Assembly: GCA_023434095.1 (NCBI GenBank)
Contig: JAEYTJ010000102.1
Span: 1-6,129 of the forward strand
Source: Pseudomonadota bacterium
Lineage (GTDB): Bacteria; Pseudomonadota; Alphaproteobacteria; Rhizobiales; Xanthobacteraceae
DNA length: 6,129 nucleotides
Direction: 5' to 3'
The position numbers were made by a program, and so were the translations under genes. The notes beneath the pieces are model-generated. The model searched no databases. It had not been told where the DNA came from and saw nothing but the letters and a program-made list of their open reading frames with translations. This document shows, piece by piece, positions 1 to 5,548 of this stretch; position 1 is the first letter of the stretch, and each line of letters starts with the position of its first letter.

Positions 1-918
1 CTGCTGCTCGGCGCGGCGCTGGCGAGCCTTCCCGCCAGCTTCCTGCTCGACGCGTTCGGCCGGCGAGCCGCCTTCGCGCTGGGCGCGAGCCTGGGTGTCG
101 CCGGCGGGCTGATGGCCGCCTATGCGATGGCGCTCGGCGCCTTTCCGATGCTGGTGCTGGGCGCCGCCTGGCTCGGGGCGGCGCAGGGTTTTGGGATGTT
201 CTGCCGCCACGCCGCCGCCGTCGGCGCAGCTTCCGGCGCGCAGGCGGGGCAGGTGGCGCGGCTGATCGGCGCCGGGGCGCTGGCGGGCCTCGCCGGGCCG
301 CTGCTGGCGGGTGCGGCGGAGACGGCCTTCGCCCCCTATACCTTCGCCGGCACGCTGATCCTCGCGGCGCTGGCGCAGCTCGGCGCGCTGGCCTTCGCCG
401 TGCTGCTGCCCGAAGCGCGCTTCTCCCATGCCGACCTCACCGTCGAGGCGATGGCCGCGCCGCATGAGCGTCCCGTGCCGCTCGGCTGGCGGGCACTTAT
501 CCTGCCGACGCTGCTCGGCGCGCTGGCCTGGGGGGCGATGACCTCCGCCATGGCGGGCGCGCCGCTGGCGCTGGCCGGCTGCGGGGTCGGGGTGCCGCTG
601 ATTTCCGGCGTCGTCGCCTGGCATGTGGTGGCGATGTACGCGCCGGCGCTGGCGGGCGGGATGCTGGCGCGCCGGATCGGGGCGACGCCGCTGGCGCTGC
701 TGGCACTGGCGGTCTGCGCGGGCGCGGCGGTGGCGGTGACGCAGGCGACCGAGGCGGTGACGATCTCGGCCGCGTTTCTCATGGTCGGCGCCGGCTGGGC
801 GCTGGCGAGCCTCGCCACCACGCTGATGCTGCACGGCGCCGGCACCCCCTCGCGCCTGCAGCTCGGCGTGCATGACGGCGCGCTGCTGCTCGCCGCGCTG
901 GCGGGCGTGCTGGTCTAG
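1..918 (+). CDS. MFS transporter, C-terminal part (5' end outside window)
   Basis: The frame is open from the first base to a TAG at 916-918, giving 305 visible residues. The protein is almost wholly hydrophobic, with repeated Ala/Leu/Gly membrane segments, as in a secondary transporter. A degenerate MFS motif A is visible at residues 11-22 (P-A-S-F-L-L-D-A-F-G-R-R). A second motif-A-like loop follows the segment WHVVAMYAP (207-215), with ARRIG at 223-227. The hydrophilic stretch at about 138-160 fits the central loop between the two six-helix halves. The first one or two helices are missing because the window begins inside the gene. The ATG at 112 falls within a membrane segment and is not the real start. 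The end comes soon after a polar loop (RLQLGVHDG, 286-292) and only one short hydrophobic stretch, so the C-terminus looks short by one or two helices for a 12-helix MFS protein. The substrate cannot be told. The following lplT-aas gene lies in the same direction, but the gap carries its own operator, so co-transcription is uncertain. Confidence 0.8.
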   Translation: MLLGAALASLPASFLLDAFGRRAAFALGASLGVAGGLMAAYAMALGAFPMLVLGAAWLGAAQGFGMFCRHAAAVGAASGAQAGQVARLIGAGALAGLAGPLLAGAAETAFAPYTFAGTLILAALAQLGALAFAVLLPEARFSHADLTVEAMAAPHERPVPLGWRALILPTLLGALAWGAMTSAMAGAPLALAGCGVGVPLISGVVAWHVVAMYAPALAGGMLARRIGATPLALLALAVCAGAAVAVTQATEAVTISAAFLMVGAGWALASLATTLMLHGAGTPSRLQLGVHDGALLLAALAGVLV

Positions 919-967
919 ACGCCCGTCGCGTCATTCCCGACCTCGGGCCGCCGTCCGGTGTGCGGTG

Positions 968-997
968 TTGACGCGCCTGCGGCTTTATGTAAGTGAT
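968..997 (+). promoter_or_regulatory. possible promoter of the lplT-aas/tetR operon
   Basis: TTGACG at 968-973 matches five of six bases of the sigma-70 -35 consensus. With an 18-bp spacer the -10 position would be AGTGAT (992-997), which matches only three bases of TATAAT and lies inside the palindrome at 987-1010. The -10 is weak, so the exact start point is uncertain. The arrangement would place the operator over the -10 region, the usual position for repression by a TetR protein. This is inference from sequence alone. Confidence 0.3.
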
Positions 998-1010
998 CGC
1001 TCACTGACAT
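987..1010. promoter_or_regulatory. 24-bp palindrome, predicted TetR-type operator
   Basis: Ten of the twelve base pairs across the centre (between 998 and 999) are symmetric. Inner half-sites are AGTGA (992-996) and TCACT (1001-1005) around TCGC, and outer arms are ATGT (987-990) and ACAT (1007-1010). The mismatched pairs are 991/1006 and 997/1000. It ends 19 bases before the ATG of the lplT-aas gene. Length, symmetry and position match operators of TetR-family dimers, and a TetR gene is the last gene of this same operon. The assignment to that regulator is inferred. Confidence 0.65.
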
Positions 1011-1016
1011 CGCGGT

Positions 1017-1021
1017 GAGGA
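1017..1021 (+). promoter_or_regulatory. ribosome binding site that sets the lplT-aas start
   Basis: GAGGA sits eight bases before the ATG at 1030. The only upstream alternative in frame, GTG at 1015, has no purine-rich sequence before it and would overlap this site. The protein starting at 1030 (MFTRLMTARRFAPLFW) also begins as LplT proteins typically do, as recalled. Confidence 0.7.
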
Positions 1022-1029
1022 AAACGAGC

Positions 1030-4000
1030 ATGTTCACGCGGCTGATGACGGCACGGCGCTTTGCGCCGCTGTTCTGGTGCCAGTTCTTCGCGGCCTTCAA
1101 CGACAATTTCGTGAAGAACGCCATGGCGCTGCTGATTCTCTACGGCATCGCCCATGTGAATGGCGGCGCGCTGGTGACGCTGGCGGGCGGCGTGTTCATC
1201 CTGCCCTTCTTCCTGTTCTCCTCGCTCGGCGGCCAGCTCGCCGACCGCTACGACAAATCGCTGATCGCCCGGCGGGTGAAGTTCGCCGAGATCTGGATCG
1301 TGCTCATCGCCAGCGCCGGCTTCGTCATCCAGTCGCTCCCGCTGCTGTTCCTCGGCCTGTTCCTGATGGGAACGCTGAGCGCGCTGTTCGGGCCGGTGAA
1401 ATACGGCATCCTGCCCGACCACCTCGCCAAGGACGAACTGGTCTCCGGCAACGCGCTGATCGAGATGGCGACCTTCGCCGCCATTCTCGGCGGCACGGTG
1501 GGCGGGGCGCTGGCCTTCACCCATACCGGGGAATGGTCGGTGGCCGGTTTCACCTTCGTGCTCGCGGTGATCGCCTGGCTTTCCGCCCGCGCCATTCCCC
1601 CGACGCTGGCCGGCGCGCCCGACCTGAAAATCGACCGCAACATCTGGCGCAGCACGATGAAGCTGCTGGCCGACATCCGCGCCGAGCGGCCGATCTGGCG
1701 CGGCGCGCTGATCGTCTCCTGGTTCTGGCTGGTCGGCGGTGTTGTGCTCTCGCTGCTGCCGACGCTGGTGAAGGACAGCATTGGCGGGCTGGAAAGCGTG
1801 GTGACGCTGTTCCTGGTGCTGTTCACCATCGGCGTCGCCATCGGCTCGACGCTGGCCGCCAAGCTGTCGGAAGGGCGCATCCTGCTGGCGCTGGTGCCGG
1901 CGGCGGGGCTGCTGATGGGCGTGTTCGCGCTCGACCTCGCGCTGCTGATGGGCACGCTGACCCCCGCGGCGCAGCCGATCGGCTGGTACGAATTCCTTAC
2001 CTCCGGCGCGGGAATCCACACCGCCATCGGGCTGATAGGCCTCGCCGCCGCCGGCGGCGCCTTCGTGGTGCCGACCTTCGCCTTCGTGCAGGCGGCGGCG
2101 GGCGAGGACCGGCGTGCCCGGGTCATCGCCGGCAACAACGTGCTCAACGCCGCCTTCATGGTGGCGGGCGCGGGCATCGTCGCCGGCCTGCAGTTCGCCG
2201 GCTTCGGGGCCCCGGCGCTGCTGGGCCTGATCGGGGCCGCGAGCCTGATCGTCGCGGTTCTCGCCGGGCGCGCCTTTCAGGGGCAGGTGCTGCGCGACCT
2301 CATCAAGCTGGTGTTCCGGGTGCTGTTCCGCGTCGAGGTGACGGGGGCCGAGCATCTGAAAGCCGCTGGCCCCGGCTCGGTCATCGCCATCAACCATGTG
2401 AGCTTCCTCGACGCGCCGCTGATCATGGCGCTGCTCGACAACGACCCGGTCTTCGCCGTCGACCGCGCCATCGCCGAGGCGTGGTGGGTGAAGCCGTTCC
2501 TGAAGCTGGTGCGGGCCTTCCCGCTCGACCCGACCAAGCCGATGGCCACCCGCGACCTGATCCGCCAGGTGCAGCAGGGCGAGCAACTGGTGATCTTCCC
2601 CGAGGGGCGCATCACCGTCACCGGCGCGATCATGAAGATCTATGACGGCTCGGCGCTGATCGCCGACAAGGCGGACGCGGCGGTGGTGCCGGTGCGTATC
2701 GAGGGGCTGGAGCAGACCTATTTCTCCCGCCTCGACGGCCACCAGACGCGCAAGCGCTTTTTCCCCAAGGTGCGCGTCACCATCCTGCCGCCGCGCAAGC
2801 TGAAGGTCGACAAGGAGCTGTTCGGCCGCAAGCGCCGGCGCGCGGCGGGGGCGGCGCTCTATGACGTGATGAGCGATCTCGTCTTCGAGACCAGCCACGC
2901 CAATGTCACCGTCTACCAGGCGGTGGAGGACGCGGCGGTGCGGCTCGGCATGAAGCGCATCGTGCTGGAGGACCCGCTCGGCACCATCCTTTCCTACCGC
3001 AAGCTGCTGCTGGGTGCGAAGATCCTCGGCGACAAGCTGGCGAAGGAAACCGCGCCGAGCGAGAAGGTCGGCGTGCTGCTGCCCAACGCCGCCGGCATCG
3101 CCGTGGTGCTGATGGGGCTTTCGCGGCACGGCCGCGTGCCGGTCATGCTCAACTACACCGCCGGCGCCACCAACCTCGTCACCGCCTGCAAGGCGGCGGA
3201 GGTGAAGCTGGTGGTCGCCTCGCGCGCCTTTATCGAGAAGGCGCGGCTGGAGGCGGAAGTGGCGGAGCTGGAAAAGCATGTGCGGGTGCTGATGAGCGAG
3301 GAGATCCGCGCCTCGGTCACCACGTCCGACAAGCTGCGCGCCCTGCTGCCGCTGCGGGGGCCGAAGCCCGCCCACCCCGACGACCCGGCCTTCGTGCTGT
3401 TCACGTCAGGCTCGGAAGGCACGCCCAAGGGCGTCGTGCTCTCCCACCGCAACATCCTCACCAACGTGGCGCAGGTGGCAGCGCGGATCGACTTCTCGCC
3501 CGCCGACATCATGTTCAACGTGCTTCCGGTTTTCCATTCCTTCGGGCTCACCGGCGGGCTGGTGCTGCCGATGGTGTCGGGGTTGAAGACCTATCTCTAC
3601 CCCTCGCCGCTGCACTACCGGATCATCCCGGAACTGGTCTACGCCACCAACGCCACCGCCATCGTCGGCACCGACACCTTCCTCATGGGCTATGCCCGCA
3701 CCGCCAATCCCTACGATTTCCGCTCGCTGCGCTTCGTGGTGGCCGGCGCCGAGCCGGTGAAGGCGGAGACGCGGCGGGTGTGGATGGAGAAGTTCGGCCA
3801 CCGCATCCTGGAGGGGTACGGCGTCACCGAATGCGCGCCGGTGCTGGCGGTGAACACGCCGATGTTCAACCGCGTGGGCACGGTGGGGCGGATGCTGCCC
3901 GGCATCCACCACCGGCTGGAGACCATGGCCGGCATCGACGAGGGCGGGCGGCTGCAGGTGCGCGGGCCGAACGTGATGCTGGGCTATCTCCGCGCCGAGG

Positions 4001-4437
4001 CGCCGGGCGTGATCGAGCCGCCGGAGATGGGCTGGTACGACACCGGCGACATCGTCACCTTCGACGAGGAAGGCTTCGTCGCCATTCGGGGCCGGGTGAA
4101 GCGCTTCGCCAAGATCGCCGGCGAGATGATCTCGCTTGCCGCCATCGACGCCATGGTCGCGGCGCTGCGGCCGGAGGCCGAGCATGTCGCGGTGGCGGTG
4201 CCGGACGCCCGGCGCGGCGAGCGCATCATCCTGATGACCACGGCGCCGGACCTCACCCGTGCCGCGCTGCAGGCGCATGGGCGCGAGCGCGGGGTGACCG
4301 AGCTGATGATCCCGGCCGAAATCCTGCGCATGGACGAGCTGCCGCTGCTGGGCTCGGGCAAGGTGGACTTCACCAAGGCGCGCGGCATCGCGCTGGAAAT
4401 GCTCGCCGCGCGCGCGACCGCCGGAGAGGGGGCATGA
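1030..4437 (+). CDS. aas: fused lysophospholipid transporter / acyltransferase / acyl-ACP synthetase (LplT-Aas)
   Basis: This is a 1135-residue inner-membrane protein for lysophospholipid salvage. Residues 1 to about 415 form an MFS domain of the LplT type: it opens FAPLFWCQFFAAFNDNFVKN and has motif A at 67-73 (GGQLADR), and it should flip lysophospholipid to the cytoplasmic leaflet. Residues about 425-620 are a PlsC-type acyltransferase with NHVSFLD (catalytic H456, D461) and FPEGR (523-527). Residues about 650-1130 are an AMP-binding synthetase with the P-loop TSGSEGTPK (792-800), YGVTE (930-934), WYDTGD (D1007), GRVKRFAK (R1022, K1028) and the C-terminal catalytic lysine in LLGSGK (K1111). 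In E. coli lplT and aas are separate neighbours of about 397 and 719 residues. Their sum nearly equals this protein, so it is a complete fusion. Motif recall from E. coli Aas (LEGYGVTECAPV, GRxKRFAKIAGEM) supports the call over a generic acyl-CoA ligase. No frameshift or lost catalytic residue is seen. The tetR gene overlaps its stop codon. Confidence 0.93.
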   Translation: MFTRLMTARRFAPLFWCQFFAAFNDNFVKNAMALLILYGIAHVNGGALVTLAGGVFILPFFLFSSLGGQLADRYDKSLIARRVKFAEIWIVLIASAGFVIQSLPLLFLGLFLMGTLSALFGPVKYGILPDHLAKDELVSGNALIEMATFAAILGGTVGGALAFTHTGEWSVAGFTFVLAVIAWLSARAIPPTLAGAPDLKIDRNIWRSTMKLLADIRAERPIWRGALIVSWFWLVGGVVLSLLPTLVKDSIGGLESVVTLFLVLFTIGVAIGSTLAAKLSEGRILLALVPAAGLLMGVFALDLALLMGTLTPAAQPIGWYEFLTSGAGIHTAIGLIGLAAAGGAFVVPTFAFVQAAAGEDRRARVIAGNNVLNAAFMVAGAGIVAGLQFAGFGAPALLGLIGAASLIVAVLAGRAFQGQVLRDLIKLVFRVLFRVEVTGAEHLKAAGPGSVIAINHVSFLDAPLIMALLDNDPVFAVDRAIAEAWWVKPFLKLVRAFPLDPTKPMATRDLIRQVQQGEQLVIFPEGRITVTGAIMKIYDGSALIADKADAAVVPVRIEGLEQTYFSRLDGHQTRKRFFPKVRVTILPPRKLKVDKELFGRKRRRAAGAALYDVMSDLVFETSHANVTVYQAVEDAAVRLGMKRIVLEDPLGTILSYRKLLLGAKILGDKLAKETAPSEKVGVLLPNAAGIAVVLMGLSRHGRVPVMLNYTAGATNLVTACKAAEVKLVVASRAFIEKARLEAEVAELEKHVRVLMSEEIRASVTTSDKLRALLPLRGPKPAHPDDPAFVLFTSGSEGTPKGVVLSHRNILTNVAQVAARIDFSPADIMFNVLPVFHSFGLTGGLVLPMVSGLKTYLYPSPLHYRIIPELVYATNATAIVGTDTFLMGYARTANPYDFRSLRFVVAGAEPVKAETRRVWMEKFGHRILEGYGVTECAPVLAVNTPMFNRVGTVGRMLPGIHHRLETMAGIDEGGRLQVRGPNVMLGYLRAEAPGVIEPPEMGWYDTGDIVTFDEEGFVAIRGRVKRFAKIAGEMISLAAIDAMVAALRPEAEHVAVAVPDARRGERIILMTTAPDLTRAALQAHGRERGVTELMIPAEILRMDELPLLGSGKVDFTKARGIALEMLAARATAGEGA

Positions 4438-5027
4438 GGCCGGCGCCCGCCCGGCGCGGGCGCGACGGGGCGGACACGCGCGCGCGCATCGAGGCGGTGG
4501 CGCTGGAGCTCTTCGCGCAGAAGGGCGTCGCCGGCACCTCGGTGCGCGACATCGCGCTGGGCGTCGGGGTGAGCGAGGGCGCGCTCTACCGGCATTTCCC
4601 CTCCAAGGAACGGCTGGCGCGCGAGCTGTTCCTCACCCGCTATGCCGGCCTTGCCGGAGACATCTGCGCCATCGATGCGGCCGTGCCGGAACTGGGGGCG
4701 AAGCTGCGGGCGGTGGTGCGGCTGGCCTGCGAACTGTTCGACGCCGAGCCGGCGCTGTTCGCCTATCTGCTCATTCACCAGCACGAGCATCTGGGCGGCG
4801 TGCCGGAGGCACCGGACGAGAATGTGGTGGAGGCGGTGGCGCAGATGCTGCGCGGCGCCGGCCTGCCGCCCGCGCGGGTGACGCTGGCCAGCGCGCTGGC
4901 GCTCGGCTGCGTGGTGCAGCCGGCGGTGTTCGCGCTCTATGGCCGGATCGAGGGCCCGCTCGCGGCACAGGTCGATGCGATCGCCGCGGCGGTGATGCGT
5001 GTGGTCGAGGGGGCGAAGGCGGGATAG
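4434..5027 (+). CDS. TetR/AcrR-family transcriptional regulator
   Basis: This 197-residue protein has the usual length and plan of the family. After a basic N-terminal tail (residues 1-16), residues about 17-63 form the DNA-binding domain: a first helix (RARIEAVALELFAQKG), then the helix-turn-helix with the family signature from GTSVRDIA through GVSEGALYRHFPSK (34-58). Residues about 65-195 are an all-helical ligand and dimer domain, too variable to name a ligand. The domain is rich in Ala and Leu and has a His-rich patch (IHQHEHL, 114-120). The ATG overlaps the TGA of lplT-aas in an ATGA junction (4434-4437), and GGAG lies at 4423-4426, seven bases upstream, so translation is probably coupled. 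The start is therefore well fixed. Its position as last gene of the lipid-salvage operon, with a palindromic operator in front of that operon, suggests it represses its own operon and senses a lipid, acyl compound or membrane stress. The ligand and target are inferred. Confidence 0.9.
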   Translation: MRPAPARRGRDGADTRARIEAVALELFAQKGVAGTSVRDIALGVGVSEGALYRHFPSKERLARELFLTRYAGLAGDICAIDAAVPELGAKLRAVVRLACELFDAEPALFAYLLIHQHEHLGGVPEAPDENVVEAVAQMLRGAGLPPARVTLASALALGCVVQPAVFALYGRIEGPLAAQVDAIAAAVMRVVEGAKAG

Positions 5028-5054
5028 GGCGGCGCAAGGCGAGGCCGTTCTTCA

Positions 5055-5075
5055 CCTCTCTCCAACGGGGAGAGG
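5055..5075. repeat. intergenic hairpin repeat, copy 1
   Basis: This 21-base inverted repeat has the arms CCTCTC (5055-5060) and GAGAGG (5070-5075), extended inward to nine pairs if one G-U is allowed, around a three-base loop AAC. It starts 28 bases after the tetR stop. A near copy lies 49 bases downstream. No T-run follows, so it is not a classic intrinsic terminator, although it could pause or protect the 3' end of the transcript. Confidence 0.6.
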
Positions 5076-5103
5076 GGCGGCGCCCTGTCCTCGCTCTTTC
5101 CGA

Positions 5104-5124
5104 CCTCTCCCCGACGGTGAGAGG
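5104..5124. repeat. intergenic hairpin repeat, copy 2
   Basis: This 21-base element has the same arms and loop layout as the copy at 5055-5075: CCTCTC (5104-5109), loop GAC (5113-5115) and GAGAGG (5119-5124). One position in the stem is a C/T mismatch. It differs from the first copy at three positions, all in the central part, while the six-base arms are identical in both. Preserved arms with a variable centre suggest a dispersed palindromic element rather than chance. Confidence 0.6.
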
Positions 5125-5127
5125 GAG

Positions 5128-5167
5128 CCGAAGCGATCCCGGATCGAGGCTGCGCTTCGGCCGGGAT
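5128..5167. repeat. interlocked inverted repeats (A-B-A'-B' order)
   Basis: CCGAAGCG (5128-5135) is complementary to CGCTTCGG (5153-5160), and the adjoining ATCCCGG (5136-5142) is complementary to CCGGGAT (5161-5167). The two pairs interlock, so they can form only one simple hairpin at a time or a pseudoknot. On the minus strand the unit reads ATCCCGG-CCGAAGCG followed by CCGGGAT after a ten-base spacer. This resembles short palindromic repeats often seen between genes in alphaproteobacteria, as recalled and not searched. Confidence 0.55.
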
Positions 5168-5180
5168 GCGTCAAGCGACG

Positions 5181-5196
5181 TCTCCCGGCCGGGAGA
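5181..5196. repeat. perfect 16-bp palindrome, possible bidirectional 3'-end element
   Basis: TCTCCCGGCCGGGAGA is a perfect palindrome with no spacer. It lies 17 bases beyond the ybaB stop on the minus strand and in the same spacer into which tetR runs. Its left half can also pair with CGGCCGGGA at 5158-5166 (nine pairs with 5183-5191). Neither strand has a T-run after it, so a terminator role is only possible. The placement between converging genes suits a shared 3'-end structure. Confidence 0.5.
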
Positions 5197-5213
5197 AGCG
5201 GCGGGCGCCCGGC

Positions 5214-5534
5214 TCAGAACAGCTTCATGCCGGGAGGGATCGGCAGGCCGGCGGTGATCGCCTGCGTCTTTTCCTGGACGATGCGCTCGCCCTTGGCGCG
5301 GGCATCGCCATGGGCGGCGACGATGAGGTCTTCGAGGATCTCGGCCTCGTCGGGGTTCAGCAGGCTCGGGTCGATGTGGATCGCCTTCAGCGCGCCCTTG
5401 GCGGAAACGCGCACCGTGACCATGCCGCCGCCAGCCGCACCCTCGACCTCGATGGCTTCCAGCTCCGCCTGGAGCTGCTCCATCTTCGACTGCATCTCCT
5501 TCACCTTGGACATGATGCCGAGAAGGTCTTTCAT
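5214..5534 (-). CDS. ybaB: YbaB/EbfC family nucleoid-associated protein
   Basis: The 106-residue product is a small DNA-binding dimer of the YbaB/EbfC family, thought to act at the nucleoid. It opens with MKDLLGIMSKVKEMQSKMEQ, the start of a long charged N-terminal helix (about 1-29). A Gly-rich turn and strands follow (EGAAGGGMVTVRVSAKG, 31-47). The family core IDPSLLNPDEAEILEDLIVAA spans 54-74, and a second helix (about 62-92) ends in the conserved tail GLPIPPGMKLF. Length is typical of the family. The ATG at 5534 has AGGAG (5541-5545 on this strand) six bases upstream. The preceding dnaX stop is only 14 bases away, so the two genes are almost certainly co-transcribed. The longer open frame upstream of this ATG is a shadow of dnaX. 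The recR gene that often follows ybaB is not here. The gene instead faces tetR across a palindrome-rich spacer. Confidence 0.95.
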   Translation of the reverse strand: MKDLLGIMSKVKEMQSKMEQLQAELEAIEVEGAAGGGMVTVRVSAKGALKAIHIDPSLLNPDEAEILEDLIVAAHGDARAKGERIVQEKTQAITAGLPIPPGMKLF

Positions 5535-5548
5535 GGGAAACTCCTGTG

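Noticed and set aside
902..925. Seven-pair GC hairpin (CGGGCGT / ACGCCCG) across the MFS stop codon, as a terminator
   Set aside because: The loop is ten bases, the stem overlaps coding sequence, and no T-run follows; a chance match is likely in such GC-rich DNA.
1015..1029. Upstream GTG start adding five residues to LplT-Aas
   Set aside because: There is no ribosome binding site before it, while the ATG at 1030 has GAGGA at good spacing and gives the expected LplT N-terminus.
985..3375. 796-codon open frame on the minus strand, rich in His, Arg, Gln and Gly
   Set aside because: It lies wholly opposite the lplT-aas gene, has the biased composition of a shadow frame in GC-rich DNA, and shows no recognisable domain.
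3780..4433. Upstream extension of the tetR frame into the lplT-aas gene
   Set aside because: The extension has shadow-frame composition; the ATG at 4434 has a ribosome binding site and starts a TetR protein of normal length.
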